Shown here: positions 24,643 to 32,353 of the stretch, one piece after another | Position numbering within the stretch: the stretch's first letter is position 1 | Layout: each line of letters begins with the position of its first letter | NCBI RefSeq assembly: GCF_018623055.1 | Contig: NZ_CP076019.1 | Span: forward strand, 2,790,001-2,854,000 | Origin: Halorubrum sp. 2020YC2 | GTDB lineage: Archaea > Halobacteriota > Halobacteria > Halobacteriales > Haloferacaceae | Length of the DNA stretch: 64,000 nucleotides | Direction of reading: 5' to 3' | Notes under the pieces: generated by a model | The model's database searches: none | Told to the model about the DNA's origin: nothing | Seen by the model: only the letters and a program-made list of their open reading frames with translations | Position numbers and translations under genes: made by a program

Positions 24643-26271
24643 TCACCGTTCGCCCGTCGAGACCACGGTGCCGACGCCCTTGCTCGACCCCTCGCGGAAG
24701 ACGAACCGCTGTCCCTCCTCGATCAGGTACGGTCGGAACTTGAACCGAACGCGCGCCCGGCCCGTGTCGCCCGGGAGCAGTCGCCCGTTCTCCGGGAAGA
24801 ACGCGGCCGCCTCGGACAGGGTTTCGAGGTGGACCACCGGCTCGTACCCCTCCTGAATCCGGGTCGGGTGGTTCAACACCATCACCTCGGCGTCGAACTC
24901 GCGGACCGGCTCCGGTTCGCTCCCGCGGGGAACCAGCGCCATCCCGCGCTGGATCTCCGACTCGTCGACGCCTTTCAGCGCGATGCCGACGATCCGGCCC
25001 GCGGTCGCCTTATCAACCCGGTGGTAGTGCATCTCAATCGACCGCACCTCCACCTCGCGGAAGGAGCCGTCTGGCATGGGCCCGAGCAGGAGTTCGTCGC
25101 CGCTCTCGACGGTCCCCGAGTTCACCGTCCCGGAGGCAACGGCGCCCACGCCCGTCACCTTGTAGCTGCGGTCGACGTACAGCCGGAACGTCTCGCGGTC
25201 GGGCGTCGCGCGCTTCGGGAGGCGCTCGAACAGGCGGTCGAGCGTCTCGATCCCCTCTTTCGTCACCGCGCTGGTTCGCAGCAGGGGGACGACCCCGTCG
25301 CCGACCTCCGCGACCGCGGTGTCGACCCCGTGGCGGTCGATGAGGAGCGGCGTCTGGCCAGCGTCCCGGAGCATCGACTCGACCTCGCGCTCGACGTCGG
25401 CGAGCCGGTCGTCGCTCACGGCGTCCGCCTTCGTGATCGCGACGACGGTCGGGAGCTCGGTGGCGAGGAGGATCCCGAGGTGCTCGCGGGTCGTCTTCGT
25501 CGGGCCGTCGTCGGCGGCGACGACGAGGAGTCCGTAGTCGAGCTTCTGGCCGACCAGCCCGCGGATCGTCGTCCGGAGCCACGGCTCGTGGCCGACGGTG
25601 TCGACGAATGAGACGAGCCGGTCCGCCTCCTCGACGACCCCGGCGCGGTCGGCCTTGCGGTGGGGGTTGTCCATGCGGACCGGCTCGTCGGCGTCGTCGA
25701 CGAAGCCGTACACCGCGTACGAGAGGTCCGCCGAGAGGCCGCGCTCGACCTCGTGCGGTTGGACGTCGAGGAAGCCGCGCGTGCCGCCCTGCCCGTCGTC
25801 GGCGCGTCCGGTGACGAGCGTGCCGACGAGCGTTGACTTCCCGTGGTCGACGTGGCCGGCGGTGCCGACGACGAGGTGGTCCTCGTCGGCCTCGAAAACG
25901 CCACCGTCCCGCAGCGTCGCGAGCCCGACGAGCCCCGCGTCGTCGGCGTCGCCGCCGGAGCCGGCGCTCCACGTCTCGACGTCGGCGATGTGGGCGTCCG
26001 CCTCGTCGGCTAAAAGCGACAGCACGTCCATCGTCTCCGAGAAGGCCTCGGGGTCGACGCCGGCGAGCCCCCCGTCGTCGGTGACACCGAGGACGTAGGT
26101 CGCCTCGCCGTCGCCGGAGAGGACGCGGTGGCGGAGCTGCGCCACGAGCGACTCCATGCGCCCGTCGGCCAGGTGGACCTCGCGCGTCAGTCGCTCCTTG
26201 AACTCGATGGCGCCGCCGTCCCGCTCGCCGCGCTCGATGGCCCGCCGGAGGGCGGACCTATCAGCGCTCAT
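24643..26271 (-). CDS. GTPBP1-like translational GTPase
   Basis: EF-Tu-related GTPase of the GTPBP1 type, with a proposed role in mRNA surveillance or ribosome-associated control. An N-terminal domain of about 135 aa is followed by the G domain: G1 GTAGHVDHGKST, G3 FVDTVGHE, G4 AITKAD. Two beta-barrel domains follow, including YKVTGVGAVASGTVNSG and GMALVPRG. ATG 26271 gives MSADRSALRR; the frame is open 18 codons upstream without matching the family. The 542-aa length is normal. Confidence 0.88.
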   Translation of the reverse strand: MSADRSALRRAIERGERDGGAIEFKERLTREVHLADGRMESLVAQLRHRVLSGDGEATYVLGVTDDGGLAGVDPEAFSETMDVLSLLADEADAHIADVETWSAGSGGDADDAGLVGLATLRDGGVFEADEDHLVVGTAGHVDHGKSTLVGTLVTGRADDGQGGTRGFLDVQPHEVERGLSADLSYAVYGFVDDADEPVRMDNPHRKADRAGVVEEADRLVSFVDTVGHEPWLRTTIRGLVGQKLDYGLLVVAADDGPTKTTREHLGILLATELPTVVAITKADAVSDDRLADVEREVESMLRDAGQTPLLIDRHGVDTAVAEVGDGVVPLLRTSAVTKEGIETLDRLFERLPKRATPDRETFRLYVDRSYKVTGVGAVASGTVNSGTVESGDELLLGPMPDGSFREVEVRSIEMHYHRVDKATAGRIVGIALKGVDESEIQRGMALVPRGSEPEPVREFDAEVMVLNHPTRIQEGYEPVVHLETLSEAAAFFPENGRLLPGDTGRARVRFKFRPYLIEEGQRFVFREGSSKGVGTVVSTGER

Positions 26272-26389
26272 GTCCGCTCGTAGGCGACAGCCGGGCTTAA
26301 CGGTTTTCGTGCTATGAGTCCCCACGTCACGTGATCGGTGCCGAGCGCTCCGGCAGGCTATTTAACCGGTTGCCGCGGACAACGACCGT

Positions 26390-27238
26390 ATGGACACCTC
26401 GGTCCCCAGCGTCGCCGAACGCCGCGTCCACGTGGTCCCGCTCGGCTACGAGCGCGACCGGATCGTCGAACCCCTCCGCCGCCACGGCGCCGACGTCGCG
26501 TACCTGCTCGTCGACGCCCCCGACCGCGACGGGGCCCGCGGCGACGTGGACTTCGAGGCGGCGAGCGCCTCGGACCCCGGTTACACCCGGGTCGAACCCG
26601 ATGAACTCACCGACTACCAGCGCGACGCGTGGACGGCCATCGCGGAGTTCGCCGCGGTCCGTCCGATCCCCGTCTCGCTCGCGGACGTGTACGACGTGCT
26701 CGGTGTGACGACGACCGTCGCGGCCCGCCACCAGTCCGGTGCGGAGGACGGCGACCGGCTCTTCGGGAACGTCTCGACGGGGCCGCGGATCGCCGCGGTC
26801 GGCGTCGCGATGGCCTGTATGATCGTCGGCGCGCGGCCCTACAGCGTCGAGCCGGAGCGCCACCGCCACGACCCGCGCGAGGAGCCGCTCACCGAGGGCG
26901 TCCAGCGCACCGTCGACCTCCCGATCTACCCGATGGACGCCCCGACGACCGACCAAGTCGCGGTGCTCGGTCGGCTCCACGAGCGCGCCGAGGGGAACCT
27001 GACCACGGACAAGTGGAACCTGATCGAGTGGGCGCGCGAGCGCGACCTCACGTTCCTCCGCGAGGCGGGCGAGAGCCGGACGGCGAAGTACCGCGCCCTA
27101 GAGACGCACGTGCTCTCGCCGCTGCGCGAGCGCGGCTACGTCGAACTGGAGGACATCGGGCGCTCCGACACCGTCCGGATCACGGAGACCGGTCGCCGCG
27201 TCTTCTTCGCGTTCAAACACAAGATAGACGAGTCGTGA
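26390..27238 (+). CDS. HFX_2341-type transcriptional regulator (CARF-like domain plus wHTH)
   Basis: A 282-aa regulator. Residues about 10-140 (RRVHVVPLGYERDRI, then RIAAVGVAMACMIVG) form a Rossmann-like DUF6293 domain related to CARF sensors. The C-terminal part (DQVAVLGRLHERAEGNLT, YRALETHVLSPLREREGYVE-like region, VRITETGRRVFF) is a winged helix-turn-helix. CARF domains bind cyclic nucleotides in CRISPR systems, but no CRISPR array or cas gene is near, so its ligand is unknown. It is divergent from the GTPase gene. The 270-base gap downstream to the TFB gene holds no gene; an inverted repeat near 27479-27495 may end transcription. Confidence 0.82.
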   Translation: MDTSVPSVAERRVHVVPLGYERDRIVEPLRRHGADVAYLLVDAPDRDGARGDVDFEAASASDPGYTRVEPDELTDYQRDAWTAIAEFAAVRPIPVSLADVYDVLGVTTTVAARHQSGAEDGDRLFGNVSTGPRIAAVGVAMACMIVGARPYSVEPERHRHDPREEPLTEGVQRTVDLPIYPMDAPTTDQVAVLGRLHERAEGNLTTDKWNLIEWARERDLTFLREAGESRTAKYRALETHVLSPLRERGYVELEDIGRSDTVRITETGRRVFFAFKHKIDES

Positions 27239-27507
27239 CCGGTCGGCACGCACGCCGCGACTCGTCCGACCGGCCCACATTGTTCGGTCTGTCCGTACTA
27301 TCGACGGCTAACGTAGAATTATCCCCCGCACCTCGATTGAGATGCGTGACGCCTGCCGGGCGGTCGGGGCGCCCTCCCTGCCCTCCGCTCCGCCTGTCCG
27401 CTATCAGCCGCCGGCTCCCTCCCGCGGCGGTCGGCCCCCGCTGACGCCGCCCGGCCCGCCCGGCGGACCGTCACGGCCGACGGGTCTCCCGTCGGTGTTT
27501 CTCCGAC

Positions 27508-28494
27508 TTACTCCTCGGTCAGGTCGACGTACGTCCGCCGGACGGTCACCGGCGTCACGTCGGCCACGTCGGCGGCCTCCTGCTGGGTGTACTCCGCGTC
27601 CAGTTCGCGGGCCGCGGTGTAGAGGCAGGCGGCGGCGACGCCGACCGGGTTGCGGCCGTTGGCGATCCCCTCCTCGACGGCGCGCTCGGCCAGCTCTCCC
27701 GCGCGGCGCTCGACGGCGGGGTCGCAGCCGAGGTCGCTGGCGAACCGCGGGAGGTACTCCGCCGGGCCGCTCGGCGCGATCGGGAGGCCGAGTTCGCGGT
27801 TCATCGCGTCGAAGGCGGCCTGATGCTCGTCTTCCGTCGCCTTCGCCTCGGCGCACACCTCCCCGACGGTGCGGGCGACGTCGGCGGTCCGGCAGGCGAC
27901 GTAGACGCAGGCGGCCGCGAAGCCCTCCAGCGAGCGCCCGCGCAGCAGGCTCTCGTCCTGCGCGGAGTCGAACAGCGCGCAGGCGGCGTCGCGCACGCTG
28001 TCCGGCAGCCCCATGACGCCGGTGAGCCGCCGGATCTCGGTGTAGGCGTACACCTTGTTGCGGTCGCGCTTCGTCGAGATCTGCGCGCGGTTGTGCTGGG
28101 TCCGCATCCGGGCGAGCCGCCGGCGCTTGCGGCCCTTCACCTTCGTCGACCGCCCGATCTCCGTCGAGAGGCCGCGGTCGTGGCGGGAGCGCGTCAGCGG
28201 CGCGCCGGTGCGTTTGGGGTCCGTGTCGTCGTCGTCGAACGACCGCCACTCCGGCCCGTGGTCGATCCGATCGGCCTCGACGACCAGCCCGCAGTCGGCA
28301 CAGACGCGCTCCGCGCTCTCGACGCGCGTGCGACCGCCGCACTCCGGGCAGGTCTCGTGGTCGCCGGTCTCTTCGGTCGTTTCGGTCTCGTCATCTGCCG
28401 GGACCTGCTCCGCGGCCGCGGCGCGGTCGGCGGTCGCGACGTCGTCGGTCTCGGTGCGGGGCGTGCGGGTTCGAGTCGAGCGTGCCTCACTCAT
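27508..28494 (-). CDS. tfb: Transcription initiation factor TFB
   Basis: Archaeal TFIIB homologue that joins TBP on the TATA/BRE and recruits RNA polymerase. An acidic disordered start (about 45 aa) is followed by the zinc ribbon CPECGG...CADCG, the B-finger region GPEWRSFDDDD, and two cyclin folds (RSLEGFAAACVYVACR and RNPVGVAAACLYTAAREL). At 328 aa it is complete. Haloarchaea carry several TFBs, so this may be a specialised one. ATG 28494 is preferred over the GTG one codon upstream. Confidence 0.93.
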   Translation of the reverse strand: MSEARSTRTRTPRTETDDVATADRAAAAEQVPADDETETTEETGDHETCPECGGRTRVESAERVCADCGLVVEADRIDHGPEWRSFDDDDTDPKRTGAPLTRSRHDRGLSTEIGRSTKVKGRKRRRLARMRTQHNRAQISTKRDRNKVYAYTEIRRLTGVMGLPDSVRDAACALFDSAQDESLLRGRSLEGFAAACVYVACRTADVARTVGEVCAEAKATEDEHQAAFDAMNRELGLPIAPSGPAEYLPRFASDLGCDPAVERRAGELAERAVEEGIANGRNPVGVAAACLYTAARELDAEYTQQEAADVADVTPVTVRRTYVDLTEE

Positions 28495-28520
28495 CACACG
28501 TCGAACTCCGGCCCGATGCC

Positions 28521-28530
28521 TTACTTAAAC
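28521..28530 (-). promoter_or_regulatory. TATA box of the TFB gene
   Basis: Minus-strand GTTTAAGTAA, about 30 bases before the TFB ATG at 28494, consistent with a nearly leaderless transcript. Confidence 0.6.
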
Positions 28531-28626
28531 CCGGGCGAATCGGGGGTCGATCGCACCGATCGCGGCGCTCGAACCGACCGGTTATCGGTCGGTGGTTCGG
28601 CGGCTCACCCCGACGCAGTACGGTGG

Positions 28627-28633
28627 TTTTAAC
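28627..28633 (+). promoter_or_regulatory. TATA-like box of the 28658 gene
   Basis: GTTTTAACC spans this site about 27 bases before ATG 28658. It supports that start over an in-frame GTG at 28592, which would lie upstream of the promoter. Confidence 0.5.
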
Positions 28634-28657
28634 CCTCCGCCCGAGCCATCGACTCGC

Positions 28658-29179
28658 ATGACGCTGTCGGAGATCGCGGCCGGGGTCGAGGTGACGTCCC
28701 GCCAGCGCGATCGGGGGGTCGCCCTCGCGGACGACACGGAGACGCCGCTCGTCGACCGCCTGTCTGAGCACGCCGAGTCGCTCCCGTGTACGCCAGAGGC
28801 GACCGCCACGCTCGTCGACGCCTACACAGCCGGCCGGAGCGTCGGAGACGCGGCCCGCGAGGCGGGCGTCTCACCGATGACGGCCGCGAAGACGCTCCAC
28901 CGGTGCGGCGTCGCGGGCGTCTGTCCGGTCTCCCCGACCGGCCGCGACGTCGTCCGGGACTGGCTCGCGGGCCGGACCGCCCGCAGCGACGCCGTCGAAC
29001 TCGCCGGCGGCGACGAGGCGGACTTCGCGCTGGCGACCTACGTCGAGACGCACGACCCGATCGACGCGGTCGCGGAGGCGGTCGACGCGCAGGTCGCGGG
29101 GTCGGCCCCGCTCGGTGACGGACTCGGCGCCGACGACCCCCTCGGCGACGCGCTCGGCTCCACCGACGGGCTCCGCTGA
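28658..29179 (+). CDS. Haloarchaeal HTH-like conserved protein
   Basis: A 173-aa soluble acidic protein of a haloarchaeal family without known function. It begins MTLSEIAAGVEV. A helix-turn-helix-like stretch is visible at about residues 50-85 (TAGRSVGDAAREAGVSPM then AAKTLHRCGVAG), so DNA binding is possible. The C-terminus repeats LGDGLG/LGDALG and is probably disordered. It converges with the MinD-like gene, 12 bases between stops. The divergent TFB gene suggests a regulatory context, but no partner is clear. Confidence 0.75.
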   Translation: MTLSEIAAGVEVTSRQRDRGVALADDTETPLVDRLSEHAESLPCTPEATATLVDAYTAGRSVGDAAREAGVSPMTAAKTLHRCGVAGVCPVSPTGRDVVRDWLAGRTARSDAVELAGGDEADFALATYVETHDPIDAVAEAVDAQVAGSAPLGDGLGADDPLGDALGSTDGLR

Positions 29180-29191
29180 GGGTCGCCCGCT

Positions 29192-30034
29192 TCAGGGTGT
29201 GAACCGGTCGATCAGTCCTTTCTCCGGGAACTCCACGCCGAGAGACGCGTCGAACGCGGTCTCGTAGGCGGCCGCCATCGCCCGCGCGTACGCGCCGTCC
29301 TCGCCCGCCGCGGTCGGCGCGGCCCCCACCGCGGGGTCCGTCGCCGGCACGCGGACGACGCCGGCGTCGCCGTCGTCGGGGTCGTCGTCGCCTCCGTCGC
29401 CGCCGGAACCGGGGCGCTCGACCGCGAGCGTCGCGTCGAGGCTCCCGCCGACATCGGCGATCCGCCCGCGGAGTCGCTGGGCGGCATCGCGCCCGTGGGC
29501 CGTCGCCGGCCTGACCGCGACCGCGCGGTCGACGCTCGTCGCGGCCGCGACCGCCTCGTTCGAGCCGACCGGCGCGGCGTCGACGACCACCGCGTCGTAC
29601 GTCGTCGCCGCCTCGTCGATCCGCCGCTCCAACTTCCGGGCGGCCTCCGCGGTCTTCGCCCGCGCGACGCGCTCGAACGGCGACCTCGCGGGTATCGCGT
29701 CGACGCGTCCCGAGAGGTCCGGCGCGTCGCCCTCGCTCCCGTCGCCTCTGCTCCCGGCGGTGCCGGATCCGGACCACTCGGCGTCCCCGCCGGTCCCGGC
29801 GAGAGGGTACGCCGCCGCCGACAGCGCCGCGTCCGGGTCGTCCGTGAGGAGCGCGGTGAGGTCCGGATCGATCCGGCCGGCCACGTACTCTGAAAGGCCC
29901 TGGGTCGTGAACGCGGCGTCGACGACCGCGACGTCGTCGCCGTCGCGCGCGCCCATCGCCGCCAGTTCGACCGCGGTCCGCGTCGTTCCCGCGCCCCCGG
30001 TCGCCCCGACGAGCGCGAGCGTCGTCGCCTGCAT
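29192..30034 (-). CDS. MinD/ParA-like protein with degenerate P-loop
   Basis: Deviant-Walker NTPase fold of the MinD/ParA group, 280 aa. The N-terminal strand and loop TLALVGATGGAGTTRTAVEL align with the KGGxGKT P-loop, but neither the signature lysine nor the lysine before Thr is present (GGAGTTRT). VAVVDAAF and YDAVVVDAAPVGSN match the later switch regions. A disordered Gly/Ser/Asp-rich stretch sits in the middle (about 85-105). It may bind nucleotide weakly or not at all, and could be a partner or inhibitor of a true MinD. It is a single gene, upstream of the HIT gene's stop in the opposite direction of reading order on the same strand. Confidence 0.78.
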   Translation of the reverse strand: MQATTLALVGATGGAGTTRTAVELAAMGARDGDDVAVVDAAFTTQGLSEYVAGRIDPDLTALLTDDPDAALSAAAYPLAGTGGDAEWSGSGTAGSRGDGSEGDAPDLSGRVDAIPARSPFERVARAKTAEAARKLERRIDEAATTYDAVVVDAAPVGSNEAVAAATSVDRAVAVRPATAHGRDAAQRLRGRIADVGGSLDATLAVERPGSGGDGGDDDPDDGDAGVVRVPATDPAVGAAPTAAGEDGAYARAMAAAYETAFDASLGVEFPEKGLIDRFTP

Positions 30035-30110
30035 GTCTCGGTCTCGCCGGAGCCGATTGTTAAAAAGAGCGAAGCCGAGCGGCGGCGCGGTCGCGGCTCC
30101 GTCGCGTCTC

Positions 30111-30542
30111 CTACCTGTCGATCGCGGCCGCGACCTCGTCCGCGACGTCGTCGAGTTCGTCGTCCGAGAGGTCGGGCCGCTCGCCTGCCACCGCGTGGAT
30201 CGGCGCGCCGCCGTCCCCCTCGAACCGCGGCACCACGTGGGCGTGGACGTGCGGGACCTCCTGGCCGGCCGCCTCGCCGTCGTTGACGCCGACGTTCGCG
30301 CCGTCGGCGTCGACCGCGTCCTGGATCTTCGGCGTCAGCGACGCGACCGCGTCGAACAGGTCGCCCGCGAGGGCGGCGTCGAGGTCACCGACGTGCTGCG
30401 CGTGCGACTTGGGGATCACGAGCGTGTGCCCGCGAGCGAGGGGGTTCGCGTCCAGGAACGCCAGCACCGAGTCGGTCTCGTACACCGTTCGCGCCGGGAT
30501 GTCGCCGGCGACGATCGAACAGAAGACGCAGTCGTCGGACAT
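30111..30542 (-). CDS. HIT-family hydrolase
   Basis: Histidine-triad nucleotide hydrolase, 143 aa. CVFCSIVAGDIPA is the N-terminal signature (two Cys may bind zinc). The catalytic triad is HVHAHVVPR, preceded by NVGVNDGEAAGQEV. Members hydrolyse dinucleoside polyphosphates or AMP-lysine type adducts. ATG 30542 is chosen over upstream in-frame ATGs because it begins MSDDCVFCS, the family start. Confidence 0.9.
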   Translation of the reverse strand: MSDDCVFCSIVAGDIPARTVYETDSVLAFLDANPLARGHTLVIPKSHAQHVGDLDAALAGDLFDAVASLTPKIQDAVDADGANVGVNDGEAAGQEVPHVHAHVVPRFEGDGGAPIHAVAGERPDLSDDELDDVADEVAAAIDR

Positions 30543-30657
30543 ACGCGACCGATCGCTCGGGCGTCCCATCAAGGTTTCCCGGGGGCGGCGGGTGCCACGC
30601 CGAGGTTCCCGGGGGCGACGGCCCTCGCGCGGTCTTCCGGCTCCGGACCGCCAACGG

Positions 30658-30667
30658 ACATATATCC
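30658..30667 (+). promoter_or_regulatory. TATA box of the 30689 gene
   Basis: ACATATATCC about 27 bases before ATG 30689, the expected spacing for a leaderless transcript. Confidence 0.55.
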
Positions 30668-30688
30668 GCCGCGCCGAAACGGGCGGGC

Positions 30689-30991
30689 ATGGACGACCGG
30701 TTCGAACGGCTCATCCGCCAGAAGCTCCGGAAGGCGGGCAGGCAGTTCGAGGAGGCTAGACGCGCCTACGCCGAGGGGCGCGACGACCCCGAGGGGGACG
30801 CGGCCGCCGCGGCGCGGTTCGACCTCCCGACCGACGGGGACGGCCGCGCGCGGATCGTCTGCCGCCGCCACGCGGAGCGCCGGAGCGTGCCCGTCGACGG
30901 CGAGGGGCGCCCCGCCTGCTTCGAGTCGGGCCACCCCGACTGCGAGGGCTGTGCGGAGGACGTCCGCGACGGCGTCGTCGAGACGTGGTGA
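30689..30991 (+). CDS. Small haloarchaeal protein with Cys/His cluster
   Basis: A 100-aa soluble protein. The first half is a charged helix (RFERLIRQKLRKAGRQFEEA); the second half has CRRHAERR, then CFESGHPDCEGC, a Cys/His set that could bind one zinc ion. I recall it as a haloarchaeal family of unknown function (DUF7091-like). Alone on its strand, next to the membrane-protein gene at 31075. Confidence 0.78.
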   Translation: MDDRFERLIRQKLRKAGRQFEEARRAYAEGRDDPEGDAAAAARFDLPTDGDGRARIVCRRHAERRSVPVDGEGRPACFESGHPDCEGCAEDVRDGVVETW

Positions 30992-31074
30992 CCTCCGAGG
31001 CGGTCGAACTCTCCCCGCGGTAGCGCGCCGACGCCACCCGAACAGGTTTGTGCTCCGCGGTTCTCGTGGGCCGC

Positions 31075-32265
31075 ATGAACCGGCTTCGGGTCGTCGTCGC
31101 CCTCCTCGCCGTCGTCGGGGCGGGTCTCGTTCTCTCCGGATTCTTCGCCGGGGCGGCCGATGAGCCGGCCGTCGACGACGTCGACGACGACCACCTCATC
31201 GCGGTCGACGGCGACTACCGGCTCTGGCCGTACACGAGCCGAAGCAGGACCGTCGACGGGCGGACGCTCGCGATCAACGTCGCCTTCCGCGCCGACGCCG
31301 AGGCGACGCGGGCCGCCATCGAGGGCGACCCGGCCGCGGACTGGCAGGAGACCGACCCCGACGAGGCCGCGGCGACGGCCGGCGACGACCAAGTCCGGGA
31401 GTTCGTCGGTCGCGACTGGCGGGACGCGCACAGCTCGCTCCGCTACTCGTACGTCGAGGGGCCGAACGGCGGCGCGTGGCTGACCGAGACGTTCGAGCTC
31501 CACGACGGGGCGTACCTCGGCGTCCGCGACCACCTCCGCGCCTACGAGTCGCCCGACGGCGCCTACACCGCGGTGCAGGCCCACGAGGAGTACTACGACT
31601 GGTTCCGGCTCCGCCACACCGTCCCCGACATCGACGCGCCCGCGACGCGGTTGGAAGACGAGTTCGTCGAGTCCGACCGCGCGACCGACGTCCGCCGCGA
31701 GTACCGCGGCATCGACGGCGGCCGCAGCGACGGCTGGCTCTCCGTGATCGAACTGGCGACGGCGGCGGCGCTCGCCGGAGCGCTGCTCCGGCGGCGCACC
31801 CGCGAGGCGGCCGTCGACCTCGTCCGCAGGCTCCGCGCCGACGCGAGCCGACACGCCGCGGCCGCGACGCTGGGCGTCGCGCTCGGCGCCGTCCCCCTCG
31901 GCGTCCGCTTCGCGGGCGTGACGCTGGAGACGGCGCTGCCGGGCGTGCCCCCGAAGGCCATCGCGGCGCCGCTGTACCTCGTCCTCGCCGTCGGGCTGCC
32001 CGCGCTGGTCGTCCGGCGCGCCCCGCGGTCGGACCCGGCGGCCGTCTCGGTGAGCGTCGTCGTCGGTCTCGGCGCCGGCTTCCTCGCTGACTTCGCCGCG
32101 CTCGGGGCGGCGGTTCCCCCCGACCTCATCGTCCACCGGATGGCGCTCCTCGCCGCGCTCGGCCTCGTCGCCGTCGGGCGGGCGGCCGCCGACCGCCCGG
32201 TCGCGGTCGCCGGCCTCGCGGCGTGGGCCGTCGGACTGGCGCTCCCGCTGGCGGACGTGATCTGA
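31075..32265 (+). CDS. Haloarchaeal membrane protein with large external domain
   Basis: A 396-aa membrane protein. The N-terminal helix (VVVALLAVVGAGLVLSGFF) is followed by about 190 residues of acidic, probably external sequence (DYRLWPYTSRSRTVDG, WLTETFELHDGAYLGV). Several helices then fill residues 225-396, such as VIELATAAALAGALLL-like and LYLVLAVGLPALVV. I know of no function. ATG 31075 is preferred; a GTG nine codons upstream only adds an unlikely leader. Confidence 0.78.
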   Translation: MNRLRVVVALLAVVGAGLVLSGFFAGAADEPAVDDVDDDHLIAVDGDYRLWPYTSRSRTVDGRTLAINVAFRADAEATRAAIEGDPAADWQETDPDEAAATAGDDQVREFVGRDWRDAHSSLRYSYVEGPNGGAWLTETFELHDGAYLGVRDHLRAYESPDGAYTAVQAHEEYYDWFRLRHTVPDIDAPATRLEDEFVESDRATDVRREYRGIDGGRSDGWLSVIELATAAALAGALLRRRTREAAVDLVRRLRADASRHAAAATLGVALGAVPLGVRFAGVTLETALPGVPPKAIAAPLYLVLAVGLPALVVRRAPRSDPAAVSVSVVVGLGAGFLADFAALGAAVPPDLIVHRMALLAALGLVAVGRAAADRPVAVAGLAAWAVGLALPLADVI

Positions 32266-32313
32266 GTGGTCGGCCGCGGCGACGCGCCGTCTCACCCCGG
32301 GGACAGCACAGAA

Positions 32314-32322
32314 GAGATATAC
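32314..32322 (+). promoter_or_regulatory. TATA-like box of the 32354 gene
   Basis: AGATATACC lies about 35 bases before ATG 32354 in the 88-base gap; it allows a short leader. Confidence 0.45.
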
Positions 32323-32353
32323 CGTCCGGCTGAAAACAAGGCGAAACGAACGG

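Noticed and set aside
26390-27238. CRISPR-linked role for the CARF-like regulator
   Set aside because: No CRISPR repeats, cas genes or cyclic-nucleotide synthase are in the window; this regulator family is also common outside CRISPR loci.
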